Positions 1 through 7,867 of a DNA stretch of 35,773 nt are shown one piece after another. The notes under the pieces were generated by a model. That model did no database searches. It saw only the letters and a program-made list of their open reading frames with translations, and had not been told where the DNA came from. The stretch is from Prevotellaceae bacterium (lineage in GTDB: Bacteria; Bacteroidota; Bacteroidia; Bacteroidales; Bacteroidaceae): positions 1-35,773 of the forward strand of contig JAFLUV010000002.1 of assembly GCA_022508635.1 (NCBI GenBank), given 5' to 3'. The number at the start of each line of letters is the position of its first letter. Positions within the stretch are counted from its first letter, which is position 1. A program made the position numbers and the translations under genes.

Positions 1-711
1 TCAGCCATTTATGATGGTGCGTACCAGTTCTGCATCGGTATGTCCGTTATTGCGCAGGGATCCGTGTATTTCGTATGCACCTGTCTGGTCAAGGATATGT
101 CGGGCATTCTGGGCGTTGACTCCTGCTCCCGGCATGATGGATATACGACCTGCTGACAGTTTCACTAACTTTCGGAGCAGGGGAATGCCTTGTTCTGCCG
201 TGGCGGCCTGACCGGAGGTGAGCAGGCGATGACAGCCCAAGGATATAATTTGTTCCAGAGCCTCTTCCGGCCGTACACAGACATCAAATGCACGGTGGAA
301 GGTGATGTTCATGCCTTCTGCTTCACCTGCAAGGCGGCGTATCGTTTCTTCGTCAATGCTACCGTCCGGTCTTAATGCACCGATTACTACGCCACCTGCT
401 CCCAACTCCCGTGCATGCCGTATGTCGCGTTGCATGCAGGACACTTCGTCCCTGTCGTACATGAAATTCCCTTCGCGGGGACGGATGAGTACCTGGACGT
501 GTATGCCCATATCCACAGCCTGTTCTATCATGCCTGCAGACGGTGTCAGGCCGTCCAAGGCAAGGGCTTGGCATAGCTCTATACGATGGGCACCTCCTTC
601 TACGGCTGCACGAACGCTCTGTAAGTCGGCGCAGCAGACTTCTAACGTCAGTTTTTGTATCATATCTGTTCTATGTTGACTTGTCTGTACTATTCTATTA
701 TTGGTTTTCAT
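1..711 (-). CDS. cutC: Copper homeostasis protein CutC
   Basis: 236-aa ORF with the CutC pattern (LEVCCADLQSVRAAVEGGAHRIELCQAL..DGLTPS, ITFHRAFDV, MPGAGVN). Alternative start MIQKLTLEVC at 663. Confidence 0.92.
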   Translation of the reverse strand: MKTNNRIVQTSQHRTDMIQKLTLEVCCADLQSVRAAVEGGAHRIELCQALALDGLTPSAGMIEQAVDMGIHVQVLIRPREGNFMYDRDEVSCMQRDIRHARELGAGGVVIGALRPDGSIDEETIRRLAGEAEGMNITFHRAFDVCVRPEEALEQIISLGCHRLLTSGQAATAEQGIPLLRKLVKLSAGRISIMPGAGVNAQNARHILDQTGAYEIHGSLRNNGHTDAELVRTIING

Positions 712-761
712 TCACTTTTAATGCACAGGCCGCGCTTCATCCCAAAGATTGGAGCGGACCA

Positions 762-795
762 TAAAAAAAAGAGAGTGGCTTCACAGCTACTCTCT
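762..795 (-). terminator. Intrinsic terminator downstream of the BadF-type kinase gene
   Basis: 11-bp stem (agagagtggct / agctactctct, one G-U) with 4-nt loop; on the minus strand followed by a T-run (TTTTTTTT). Confidence 0.75.
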
Positions 796-943
796 TCCAC
801 TTTGGTATTAGCTTTTGTTTAAGGTAAAAAGATTGTTTTCAGGATAACTGATGCAAAGGTACGGCATTTTTATGCACTCTGCAAGGTTTGGTTATATGTT
901 TTGTAACATATTTTGTTGTTTTTGTGCTTAACAGGGTAAAAAA

Positions 944-1792
944 TCATGTGAAACAGTGATATTTCGCGATCTCTTCAATGGGTCGGCGCAAAATTCTGCC
1001 CATTATCATGCCTGTTGCAGTGGTAGCCTTGGTTAGTTCTTCAGCAAATTGATAAGCGATGCCGCCGACATAGTGAACAGGCATGGCGGACTGTCCGTAA
1101 GCAGCAACGTTTCGTGTCAAAAACAGGCGAAAGGCATTGACCAGCATGTCGTGGATGGCAGGATGTGTGCGATGTTCTGCAATGAAGGGCACAAAAGAAG
1201 CCAGAAAGGCATTGGCAGCAGGTTTGCGATAGACATGCTCTATGATGTCTGCCTGTGAGAACTTGTACTTGCTGTTGAAGTCTTGCCTGAGCGTATCGGG
1301 CAGAATACCCTTGAAGAGGTCTGAGAGCAGCGTCTTGCCCAGCATGGCTCCGCTGCCTTCATCGCCCAAGATATAGCCCAAAGGCGGTGTGTTGCGCGTA
1401 ATCTTCTTGCCGTCATAGAGACAGCTATTGGCACCTGTACCCAGGATGCAGGCAATGCCCGGTTCATGTGCGCAAAGGGCTCGTGCGGCTCCAAGCAAAT
1501 CACTTTCTACCTCTATCCTACAATCAAGCATGAGTTCATGAAGGACGCTTTTCACATTGCTGCTAAACGGTTCTATACAACCTGCGCCATAGAAATAAAC
1601 GGTTTGCAACTCTGCGCGAAGCGGAAGCCTGGGTAGTAGTTGTTGATGTATTACATTATATATAATAGCGCGCGCGTCGCGCGCGGGATTGATGCCATCG
1701 GTGTGCAGTTCAGTGTATGTTCCGTCGGGACGGACAAGAAGCCAATCGGTCTTGGTGGAGCCGCTGTCAGCAATAAGTATTCCTTTAGTCAT
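944..1792 (-). CDS. BadF/BadG/BcrA-type ATPase, N-acetylglucosamine kinase-like
   Basis: 282 aa; ILIADSGSTKTDWLLV phosphate-binding motif, ACILGTGANSCLYDG, GYILGDEGSGAMLGK. Confidence 0.88.
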   Translation of the reverse strand: MTKGILIADSGSTKTDWLLVRPDGTYTELHTDGINPARDARAIIYNVIHQQLLPRLPLRAELQTVYFYGAGCIEPFSSNVKSVLHELMLDCRIEVESDLLGAARALCAHEPGIACILGTGANSCLYDGKKITRNTPPLGYILGDEGSGAMLGKTLLSDLFKGILPDTLRQDFNSKYKFSQADIIEHVYRKPAANAFLASFVPFIAEHRTHPAIHDMLVNAFRLFLTRNVAAYGQSAMPVHYVGGIAYQFAEELTKATTATGMIMGRILRRPIEEIAKYHCFT

Positions 1793-1805
1793 GGCGGATA
1801 TAGAG

Positions 1806-1840
1806 AAGGGGCAAGAAACAGAAACTGCTCCTTGCCCCTT
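1806..1840 (-). terminator. Perfect 10-bp hairpin between secG and the BadF-type gene
   Basis: aaggggcaag ... cttgcccctt; lies 14 nt upstream of the BadF start codon on the minus strand. T-tract on that strand is weak. Confidence 0.5.
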
Positions 1841-1859
1841 TTGTGCTTACTCTGTGAGA

Positions 1860-2207
1860 TTACTGGGCAGGAGCCTCAGTAGGTGCATCGGTAGCAGCAG
1901 GCTGTTCCATGGCAGGAATGTTGCCGGGATTGGTGGGAGCCTGTTCGATGGCTTGCTGCATGATGACAGAGTCGGAACTACCCGATCCAGGCAAGCAAGC
2001 GACACTGATAACGCTCAGGGCAATCATGGTGATGGCAAGACCCCATGTTGCCTTCTCAATGAAATTAGTTGTTTTGGGAGCACCCAGAATCTGGTTGTTG
2101 CTGGCGTAGTCTGCAGCTAAGCCGCCGCCTTTTGATTCCTGAATCAGTACGATAAGGCACATGAAGATGGAAGCCAGTACAATCAGGATTACGATAGATG
2201 TGTACAT
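1860..2207 (-). CDS. secG: Preprotein translocase subunit SecG
   Basis: 115 aa; LIVLIQESKGGGLAADYASNNQILGAPKTTNFIEKATWGLA typical of Bacteroidetes SecG. Confidence 0.93.
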   Translation of the reverse strand: MYTSIVILIVLASIFMCLIVLIQESKGGGLAADYASNNQILGAPKTTNFIEKATWGLAITMIALSVISVACLPGSGSSDSVIMQQAIEQAPTNPGNIPAMEQPAATDAPTEAPAQ

Positions 2208-2210
2208 GTG

Positions 2211-2948
2211 TTATTTGTGTTTATTATTTATTATTAGTTTCTCAAGAAAACGTATTTGGTCTGCAAAGTAACGATTTTTTTTTGGATATTTCAAGGAAAG
2301 CTGCCTGATAATTTTGACTGCGTTCTCATATTTGCCTTGTTTGATGTAAATGCCAGCCATTATTTCAGTCAGAATTTCATTCTCTCCGCCTTTTGGGGAT
2401 GTTTTTTCCGCTTGCGGTTCATTCTTCTCGGCCACTCGCTCGACCGCCTCATCCAGGATGATTCTTCCGGGTTCATTCTCCAGGAACTCCTCTACGACTC
2501 CGCCACCGTTCATAGGGAGTGCTTCCTGGCTTTCGCGTCCTTCCTGGCTTTCACGCTGCAGTAGGTAGCCAATGTAGTCCTGTGTAGCATCGATGGGATG
2601 GCTGACAGGTGCAATGGGTGTCTGTGCTTCAAGGAAGTTGTCTATCAGACTTACCGTGCGTGAGGCAGATGGTTCGCTCACGTCATCATAGCGTTTGCGT
2701 TCTTCGGCATGCGTATAGTGAGGCTCCTCTGTGAGCCGGAAGATGGCTTCTCGCTCGGGCACAAGAATGGCAGTTCGGCGCAATGTCTCATCATAGGCAG
2801 GAGCGTGCATTTTATAAAGAGCCTGCAGGAGCAGGATGCGGGCTATGTGGAAATAGGGATGCTCCTGCGTGAGGGCGAGTAAATGTGCCGCAGCATCTTC
2901 GTCAATGGTGTCGGGGCGCCGGATATAGTCTATGAGTTGTCGTTGCAT
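2211..2948 (-). CDS. Conserved TPR-like protein of unknown function
   Basis: 245-aa ORF between secG and lptE; C-terminal TPR-like MAGIYIKQGKYENAVKIIRQLSLKYPKKNRYF. Confidence 0.75.
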   Translation of the reverse strand: MQRQLIDYIRRPDTIDEDAAAHLLALTQEHPYFHIARILLLQALYKMHAPAYDETLRRTAILVPEREAIFRLTEEPHYTHAEERKRYDDVSEPSASRTVSLIDNFLEAQTPIAPVSHPIDATQDYIGYLLQRESQEGRESQEALPMNGGGVVEEFLENEPGRIILDEAVERVAEKNEPQAEKTSPKGGENEILTEIMAGIYIKQGKYENAVKIIRQLSLKYPKKNRYFADQIRFLEKLIINNKHK

Positions 2949-2985
2949 AGTCTTCTTGCAGAGGTGAAATGAGTATGTGGGACGT

Positions 2986-3498
2986 TTACCAATTGGCTAC
3001 CGTAGCATTAAATATCTGGTCGGTGATGTCTTTAACCATTTGTGTGACAAGTTCTTCCTGCACAGCCGTGAGTTGTTGCGAGGCATCGTACTCCGCAGTT
3101 GCGGAGAACTGACGTTCAAAATCATCGGTATGCTTCTTGTTGTTGACGAAACGAACGTTGACAGTCATCTTAAGCTGTACCTGGCTGCTGTAACCATCGC
3201 TGGAAATACCCTTGTTGTATTGGTCGAATCCTGTTATCTCGCCGGCGAGCTGCATGTCACCGTTCTTTTTTACTTGTTGTAGTTTTGTCTGGCTGGCGTA
3301 GATGTCTGTGAGCTTGTTCTGGAATATACTTTGCATGGGAGCCCAGACATAGGTGCTGCGTATGGGAAAGTTGTCAATCTGGATGGTCTTTGTCGTCTCA
3401 TAGTCGATGCTGGCACCATTGAAGCGATAGCTGATGGTACATGCCGATACAAGCAGTGCGGCGAGCAACGGCAAAGTGCGAACCAAGCGTTTATTCAT
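2986..3498 (-). CDS. lptE: LPS assembly lipoprotein LptE-like
   Basis: Trimmed to MNKRLVRTLPLLAALLVSACTISYRFNGASIDYETTKTIQIDNFP (lipobox LVSAC). The upstream part of the ORF is antisense-frame extension into the activator gene; true overlap is 8 nt. Confidence 0.82.
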   Translation of the reverse strand: MNKRLVRTLPLLAALLVSACTISYRFNGASIDYETTKTIQIDNFPIRSTYVWAPMQSIFQNKLTDIYASQTKLQQVKKNGDMQLAGEITGFDQYNKGISSDGYSSQVQLKMTVNVRFVNNKKHTDDFERQFSATAEYDASQQLTAVQEELVTQMVKDITDQIFNATVANW

Positions 3499-4750
3499 CG
3501 ATACCATAGGCTTTGATTTTCCGATAGAGTGTGCGTTCGCTGATGCCAAGCTCTTCAGCAGCCAGTTTGCGCCGGTAGTGGTTGCGCTGAAGTGCAAGCA
3601 GAATGTTTCGTTTCTCCATGTCGCCGATATTGAGCGTCTCATCATCAATGATTTCCTCAGCAGTAGGGATATCCACGTCAAGAGGATGGGTATTTCTGCC
3701 TTCATGCAAGGAACGATAAGTATGTGCTATCGGTGGTGTACCTTTCTGAGTATTAATGGGCACAGGCATTGTCGTGCCGGTCTGTGCGTCGTGCCATGCT
3801 TCGCCTCCGTGCAGCTTCTGTTTGAGTTCCTGCACCTCAGAGCGAAGTTCAAAGACGGCATGAGCCAAAATTTTTATCTCCTGTTCGTAATCATGCTGGG
3901 TGCTCGATTTGTTACTCCCTTCTATGGTAGCAATGCCGGTGTCAGCCTCGGAGTTAGGGGTAATGCCATGCTTGGCAAGCATTTCCGGCGTGATGTTGCG
4001 ACTCTGGGAGAGGATGCTCAGCTGTTCCGTGATGTTGCGCAACTGTCGTATATTGCCAGGCCATTTGTAGGAATTGACGACGGCCTCCGCCTCCGAAGTG
4101 AGGCGTATGGGCTCTGGAATGTTGTAGCGTTGTGCAGTGTCGAGGGCGAACTTCTTGAAAAGAAGAACGGCATCTCCCTGGCGGTCGCGAAGGGGCGGTA
4201 TTTTGATGTTGATGGTGCAGAGGCGATAGTAGAGGTCTTCGCGGAAACGTCCCTGCTTGATGGCGTTGGGGATGTCCACGTTGGTCGCAGCCACGATACG
4301 TGCATTGGTCTTGCGTGGCATGCTGCTGCCTACTCGCAGGTATTCGCCTGTCTCCAAGACGCGCAGCAATCGTGCCTGCGTACTCATAGGCAGTTCGCCT
4401 ACCTCATCAAGGAAAAGCGTACCGCCGTCAGCTGTACCGAAATAACCCTCGTGTTCACCAATAGCGCTGGTAAAGGATCCCTTTTCGTGTCCGAAAAGCT
4501 CACTGTCAATAGTTCCTTCGGGTATGGAACCGCAGTTAATGGCAATGTATGTTTTGCCGCGTCTTTTGCTATAGTCGTGTATGACACGTGGAATGACTTC
4601 TTTACCCACGCCGCTTTCGCCCTGTATGAGGACGGAGAGGTCGGTGGGTGCCACGAGAACGGCTGTGGCGAGAGCTTCACGCAGTGCTTCGTTGCGTCCC
4701 ACTATGCCATAGCGGTTCATCAACGTCTGCATATCGGGATTTGTAGTCAT
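3491..4750 (-). CDS. Sigma-54-type AAA+ transcriptional activator with Fis-like HTH, no receiver domain
   Basis: Walker A GESGVGKE, ELFGHEKGSFTSA, GGTLFLDEVGELP, C-terminal KRNILLALQRNHYRRKLAAEELGISERTLYRKIKAYGI. Confidence 0.92.
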   Translation of the reverse strand: MTTNPDMQTLMNRYGIVGRNEALREALATAVLVAPTDLSVLIQGESGVGKEVIPRVIHDYSKRRGKTYIAINCGSIPEGTIDSELFGHEKGSFTSAIGEHEGYFGTADGGTLFLDEVGELPMSTQARLLRVLETGEYLRVGSSMPRKTNARIVAATNVDIPNAIKQGRFREDLYYRLCTINIKIPPLRDRQGDAVLLFKKFALDTAQRYNIPEPIRLTSEAEAVVNSYKWPGNIRQLRNITEQLSILSQSRNITPEMLAKHGITPNSEADTGIATIEGSNKSSTQHDYEQEIKILAHAVFELRSEVQELKQKLHGGEAWHDAQTGTTMPVPINTQKGTPPIAHTYRSLHEGRNTHPLDVDIPTAEEIIDDETLNIGDMEKRNILLALQRNHYRRKLAAEELGISERTLYRKIKAYGIDE

Positions 4751-5556
4751 GATGCCGTTTCTGTATTATCAGTTTTCTTATTTGCCTGTGCTGCCTCATC
4801 TCTCTTGCGCTCGTCTCTCTTGTCGCGGAAAAGCTTGGGAAGGATGTTTTTTCGTGCCTCGTCATAAAAAACACGATTTCGGATAACGTCGATGGCAGTA
4901 TAAAAAGGATGCGTCAGCCAGGAAACATCGGCTATTCCTTCTTCAATTTCTTTCGTCTGTCCCGGCAGACAGATAGCAGTAATGACCGTATTTCCGCCGG
5001 CATAGTAGCAGACGGGGGCTTCCTGCGCAACTTCTACAATGATATGTTGTGCAAGTTCTTTGCCTCTGACGATGATGCCGTCGAAATGTATTATTGTGTC
5101 CTCTGCCAAAATCTGTTCTAAGGTATAGGGGCCATAGGTATTGATGCCCTGCTCTATTGTGACTTGATTGGCAAGGTCTGGGTTTTGCATGCCAGTCTCC
5201 TGGACAATGGCAATACGCGGCGAACGCAGGTCAAAGTCACGTTCAAGGACGTTGCGAAGCTTGATGACATCTTCTGCGGTCGGCTCCTCTGCAGTTGGCA
5301 TGACATGTGTCCTTCCAGTTACTATAATCTCGGTGGCATTGGCAAGATACTTTGCCGGTTCGTTTGTCTGACCAAGTACCAACGCGGCTACCTTACCATC
5401 GTTGAGGTCGTTAAAGGCTGTTTCCTCTTGCCCTGCACCATAGACAATGGGTGTGCAGATCTCATGCATGGCAGGATCTTCGAAGAGTTTATCCGCGAGT
5501 TCCTGAGTTGTGGCATCGTAGTTGCCTTGGATGATGGCTATCTTGAGTTTCTCCAT
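4747..5556 (-). CDS. Divergent, shortened PdxA-like protein (probable pseudoenzyme)
   Basis: 269 aa; N-terminus (MEKLKIAIIQG..DPAMHEICTPIVYG) and C-terminal half (FDLRSPRIAIV, YGPYTLEQIL..HFDGIIV, FYTAIDVIRNRVFYDEARKNIL) resemble Bacteroidales PdxA, but catalytic His motifs are missing. 4-nt overlap with the activator gene. Confidence 0.75.
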   Translation of the reverse strand: MEKLKIAIIQGNYDATTQELADKLFEDPAMHEICTPIVYGAGQEETAFNDLNDGKVAALVLGQTNEPAKYLANATEIIVTGRTHVMPTAEEPTAEDVIKLRNVLERDFDLRSPRIAIVQETGMQNPDLANQVTIEQGINTYGPYTLEQILAEDTIIHFDGIIVRGKELAQHIIVEVAQEAPVCYYAGGNTVITAICLPGQTKEIEEGIADVSWLTHPFYTAIDVIRNRVFYDEARKNILPKLFRDKRDERKRDEAAQANKKTDNTETAS

Positions 5557-5595
5557 GTATGTCTGGTTATTGTGTCACGTTCTTATATGAGCAGT

Positions 5596-6636
5596 TCATT
5601 GTTGTGTGGGGGCTTTCTCCTCTTCCATCCCTGTGTCAATGAGCGAGAATTGTTCCTCTGGAAGTTGCAGCGTATAAAGCGATCCTTCAAGGCGGCGAAT
5701 CAGTCCGCGCTTCATCTTTTCTGGAGCATAGACAAAGCCCTCGACTACAATGACACGGTTCGTCTCAGTGTCAACACGGAAATGACTGACGAAGGGACCG
5801 CCCATGCAATCGTTCTCCATGTACCAGAGGCCGCGTGCCTCCATCGCATAGCGGTTGTGTACTACGATAGGCTTGACCATTGAGCACAGTGTATCAGTCT
5901 TCATATACATACCGGGCTTTTCGCCAGGGAGGTTTGCCTTCATGACCGAGTCACGCTTGGCAAGCATGTATTCCTTGTTGAACGTTTCCGGACCCTCATA
6001 GGGATAGCTGTACATGACAATGTTTTCCAGTCCGCTGGCCGTGTTGTTACTTGTCCAGAAAAAATGTTCGCCTTCCTTGTAACTGGTGAGTTCCTTGGGA
6101 GCATAGAAACGACATGTGAAAATTTGCCAAGCCAGATCATAAGTGACTTTTGAGTATTTTTTCTCCAGTTCCTTGATGAGACGGTTCATTTCAGAGCGTG
6201 TCAGAAAGTCAATCACATCCTGTTTGTGGTCGATGCAGAACTGCCTGAACTCTTCCTCGCTCGGACTATTGATGGTGAGTACAATCTGATCCATGGCATA
6301 CTTGTTGCGCATGAAGCGCATGCCGGTGCGGGAGTATTGTGTCTTGTCAATGTTGACCTGTATAATATTTCGGAAGATGCTGAAGGCCTGGTCGAGGTTT
6401 TTCGGCTCAATCTGCATGATACGGAATGAACGTTCGCTCTGCGGCAAATAAGGAACATCGGTGTCAAGGATGTCAAAGAGAGCCCGTCCTGCTGGGTCAT
6501 TCCACGTCTTGTTGTCAAGCACGACAAGTACTTCATATGGACGTCCGCTGGCTTGTGGAAAGAAGTGCTCCCTCTTGCAGCTGCCTAAAAGAAGCAGGCA
6601 CAGGAACGCTGTTAAGGAGAATAAATAGTGTTTCAT
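5596..6636 (-). CDS. DUF4837 family lipoprotein
   Basis: 346 aa; lipobox LLLLGSC; sequence and position next to rlmN recall Bacteroidales DUF4837. Confidence 0.8.
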   Translation of the reverse strand: MKHYLFSLTAFLCLLLLGSCKREHFFPQASGRPYEVLVVLDNKTWNDPAGRALFDILDTDVPYLPQSERSFRIMQIEPKNLDQAFSIFRNIIQVNIDKTQYSRTGMRFMRNKYAMDQIVLTINSPSEEEFRQFCIDHKQDVIDFLTRSEMNRLIKELEKKYSKVTYDLAWQIFTCRFYAPKELTSYKEGEHFFWTSNNTASGLENIVMYSYPYEGPETFNKEYMLAKRDSVMKANLPGEKPGMYMKTDTLCSMVKPIVVHNRYAMEARGLWYMENDCMGGPFVSHFRVDTETNRVIVVEGFVYAPEKMKRGLIRRLEGSLYTLQLPEEQFSLIDTGMEEEKAPTQQ

Positions 6637-6651
6637 AATCTGTTATTACTT

Positions 6652-7707
6652 TTATGATGTGGCATTACATTCTTCATGAGTCCCTAATTTCCCGGCAGAA
6701 ACCGAGTGCAGTAGTCCGCAGGCTGCATAGATGTCCTGTCCACGGCTGGCGCGAATGGTGGTGGTCACACCGTGATGTGTCAGGTAGTCGCGCAGCCAGA
6801 CCATCTTTTCCTCCGAAACGCCATGGTAAGGTGTGTCAGGTATCTCATGGAAACGAATCAGGTTGATGCGGCATTCCAGAGGGGAGAGCAAGCGTACCAA
6901 TTCGCGGGCATGACGCTCTGTATCGTTGAGACCGTCAAAGACGATGTACTCAAAACTGAGTCTTCGTTGGTGACTCCAGTCTTGTTGCCGGAGTAGTGTC
7001 AGTAACTGGGTGATGCCGTATGTTTTCTCTGAGGGCATCATTTTGAGGCGTTCATCTGGGAAAGGATTGTGCAGGCTAATGGCAAGGTGGCAATTGCTCT
7101 CTAAAAGGAAACGTTCCACACTTTGTCGTACACCAACCGTGGAAACAGTGATACGCTTGGGGCTCCATGCCCAGCCCTCAGGAGCAGTGAGCAGACTGGT
7201 GGCTCGTAGTACGGCATCCAGGTTGTCCATTGGCTCGCCTTGGCCCATGAAGACAATGTTGGTGAGTAGCTCGCTGTTTGGCACGGAATAGACTTGGTTA
7301 AGGATGTCTGTTGCAGAGAGGTTTCCTCCGAAGCCTTGCCTGCCTGTCATGCAGAAGCGGCATCCCATTCGGCATCCGACTTGCGAACTGACACATAGTG
7401 TGGCGCGGTCGCCGTCGGGGATGAAGACGCATTCCACTTCCTGACCGTTTTCTGTGGGGAAGAGATATTTTGCTGTCCCGTCAATGCTTTGTTGCACGTC
7501 ACATGGCGGCACACAGCCTATGGTGTAGCGTTCTGCCAGAACCGTGCGGCTTTTAAGCGACAGGTTGGTCATCTCTTCGATGCATTTTACCCGCTTGCCG
7601 TAGATCCACTCTGCTATCTGCTTTGCTGCATAGCCAGGCAACCCCTCCTCGGTACAGATCGTCTTCAGTTCGTCCAGCGTTTTGCCAAGCAGTTTCTTCT
7701 TTCCCAT
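6652..7707 (-). CDS. rlmN: Dual-specificity 23S rRNA/tRNA adenine-C2 methyltransferase RlmN
   Basis: Radical-SAM CRMGCRFCMTGRQG, NIVFMGQGEPMDN, AISLHNPFPDERLKMMP. Confidence 0.95.
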   Translation of the reverse strand: MGKKKLLGKTLDELKTICTEEGLPGYAAKQIAEWIYGKRVKCIEEMTNLSLKSRTVLAERYTIGCVPPCDVQQSIDGTAKYLFPTENGQEVECVFIPDGDRATLCVSSQVGCRMGCRFCMTGRQGFGGNLSATDILNQVYSVPNSELLTNIVFMGQGEPMDNLDAVLRATSLLTAPEGWAWSPKRITVSTVGVRQSVERFLLESNCHLAISLHNPFPDERLKMMPSEKTYGITQLLTLLRQQDWSHQRRLSFEYIVFDGLNDTERHARELVRLLSPLECRINLIRFHEIPDTPYHGVSEEKMVWLRDYLTHHGVTTTIRASRGQDIYAACGLLHSVSAGKLGTHEECNATS

Positions 7708-7867
7708 TTCACTAATTTAATTATGCAAAGATATACATTGTTATGTGTATATAGTACGGTGCGGTAGAAGAAGTTTGAATTTATGTTTTTTTTGCATAAA
7801 TAATGTGTTTGTTTAGAGAAAATTCCTTATCTTTGTTCCGAATAAAACCATAAAATCACGAAAAACA

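Noticed and set aside
2520-2562. Short direct repeat encoding RESQEG-RESQEA
   Set aside because: Two copies only, in a probable linker of the TPR-like protein; common slippage product.
3434-4867. 477-aa plus-strand ORF
   Set aside because: Antisense to the sigma54-type activator, whose frame carries all AAA+ motifs; no recognisable domain in the plus frame.
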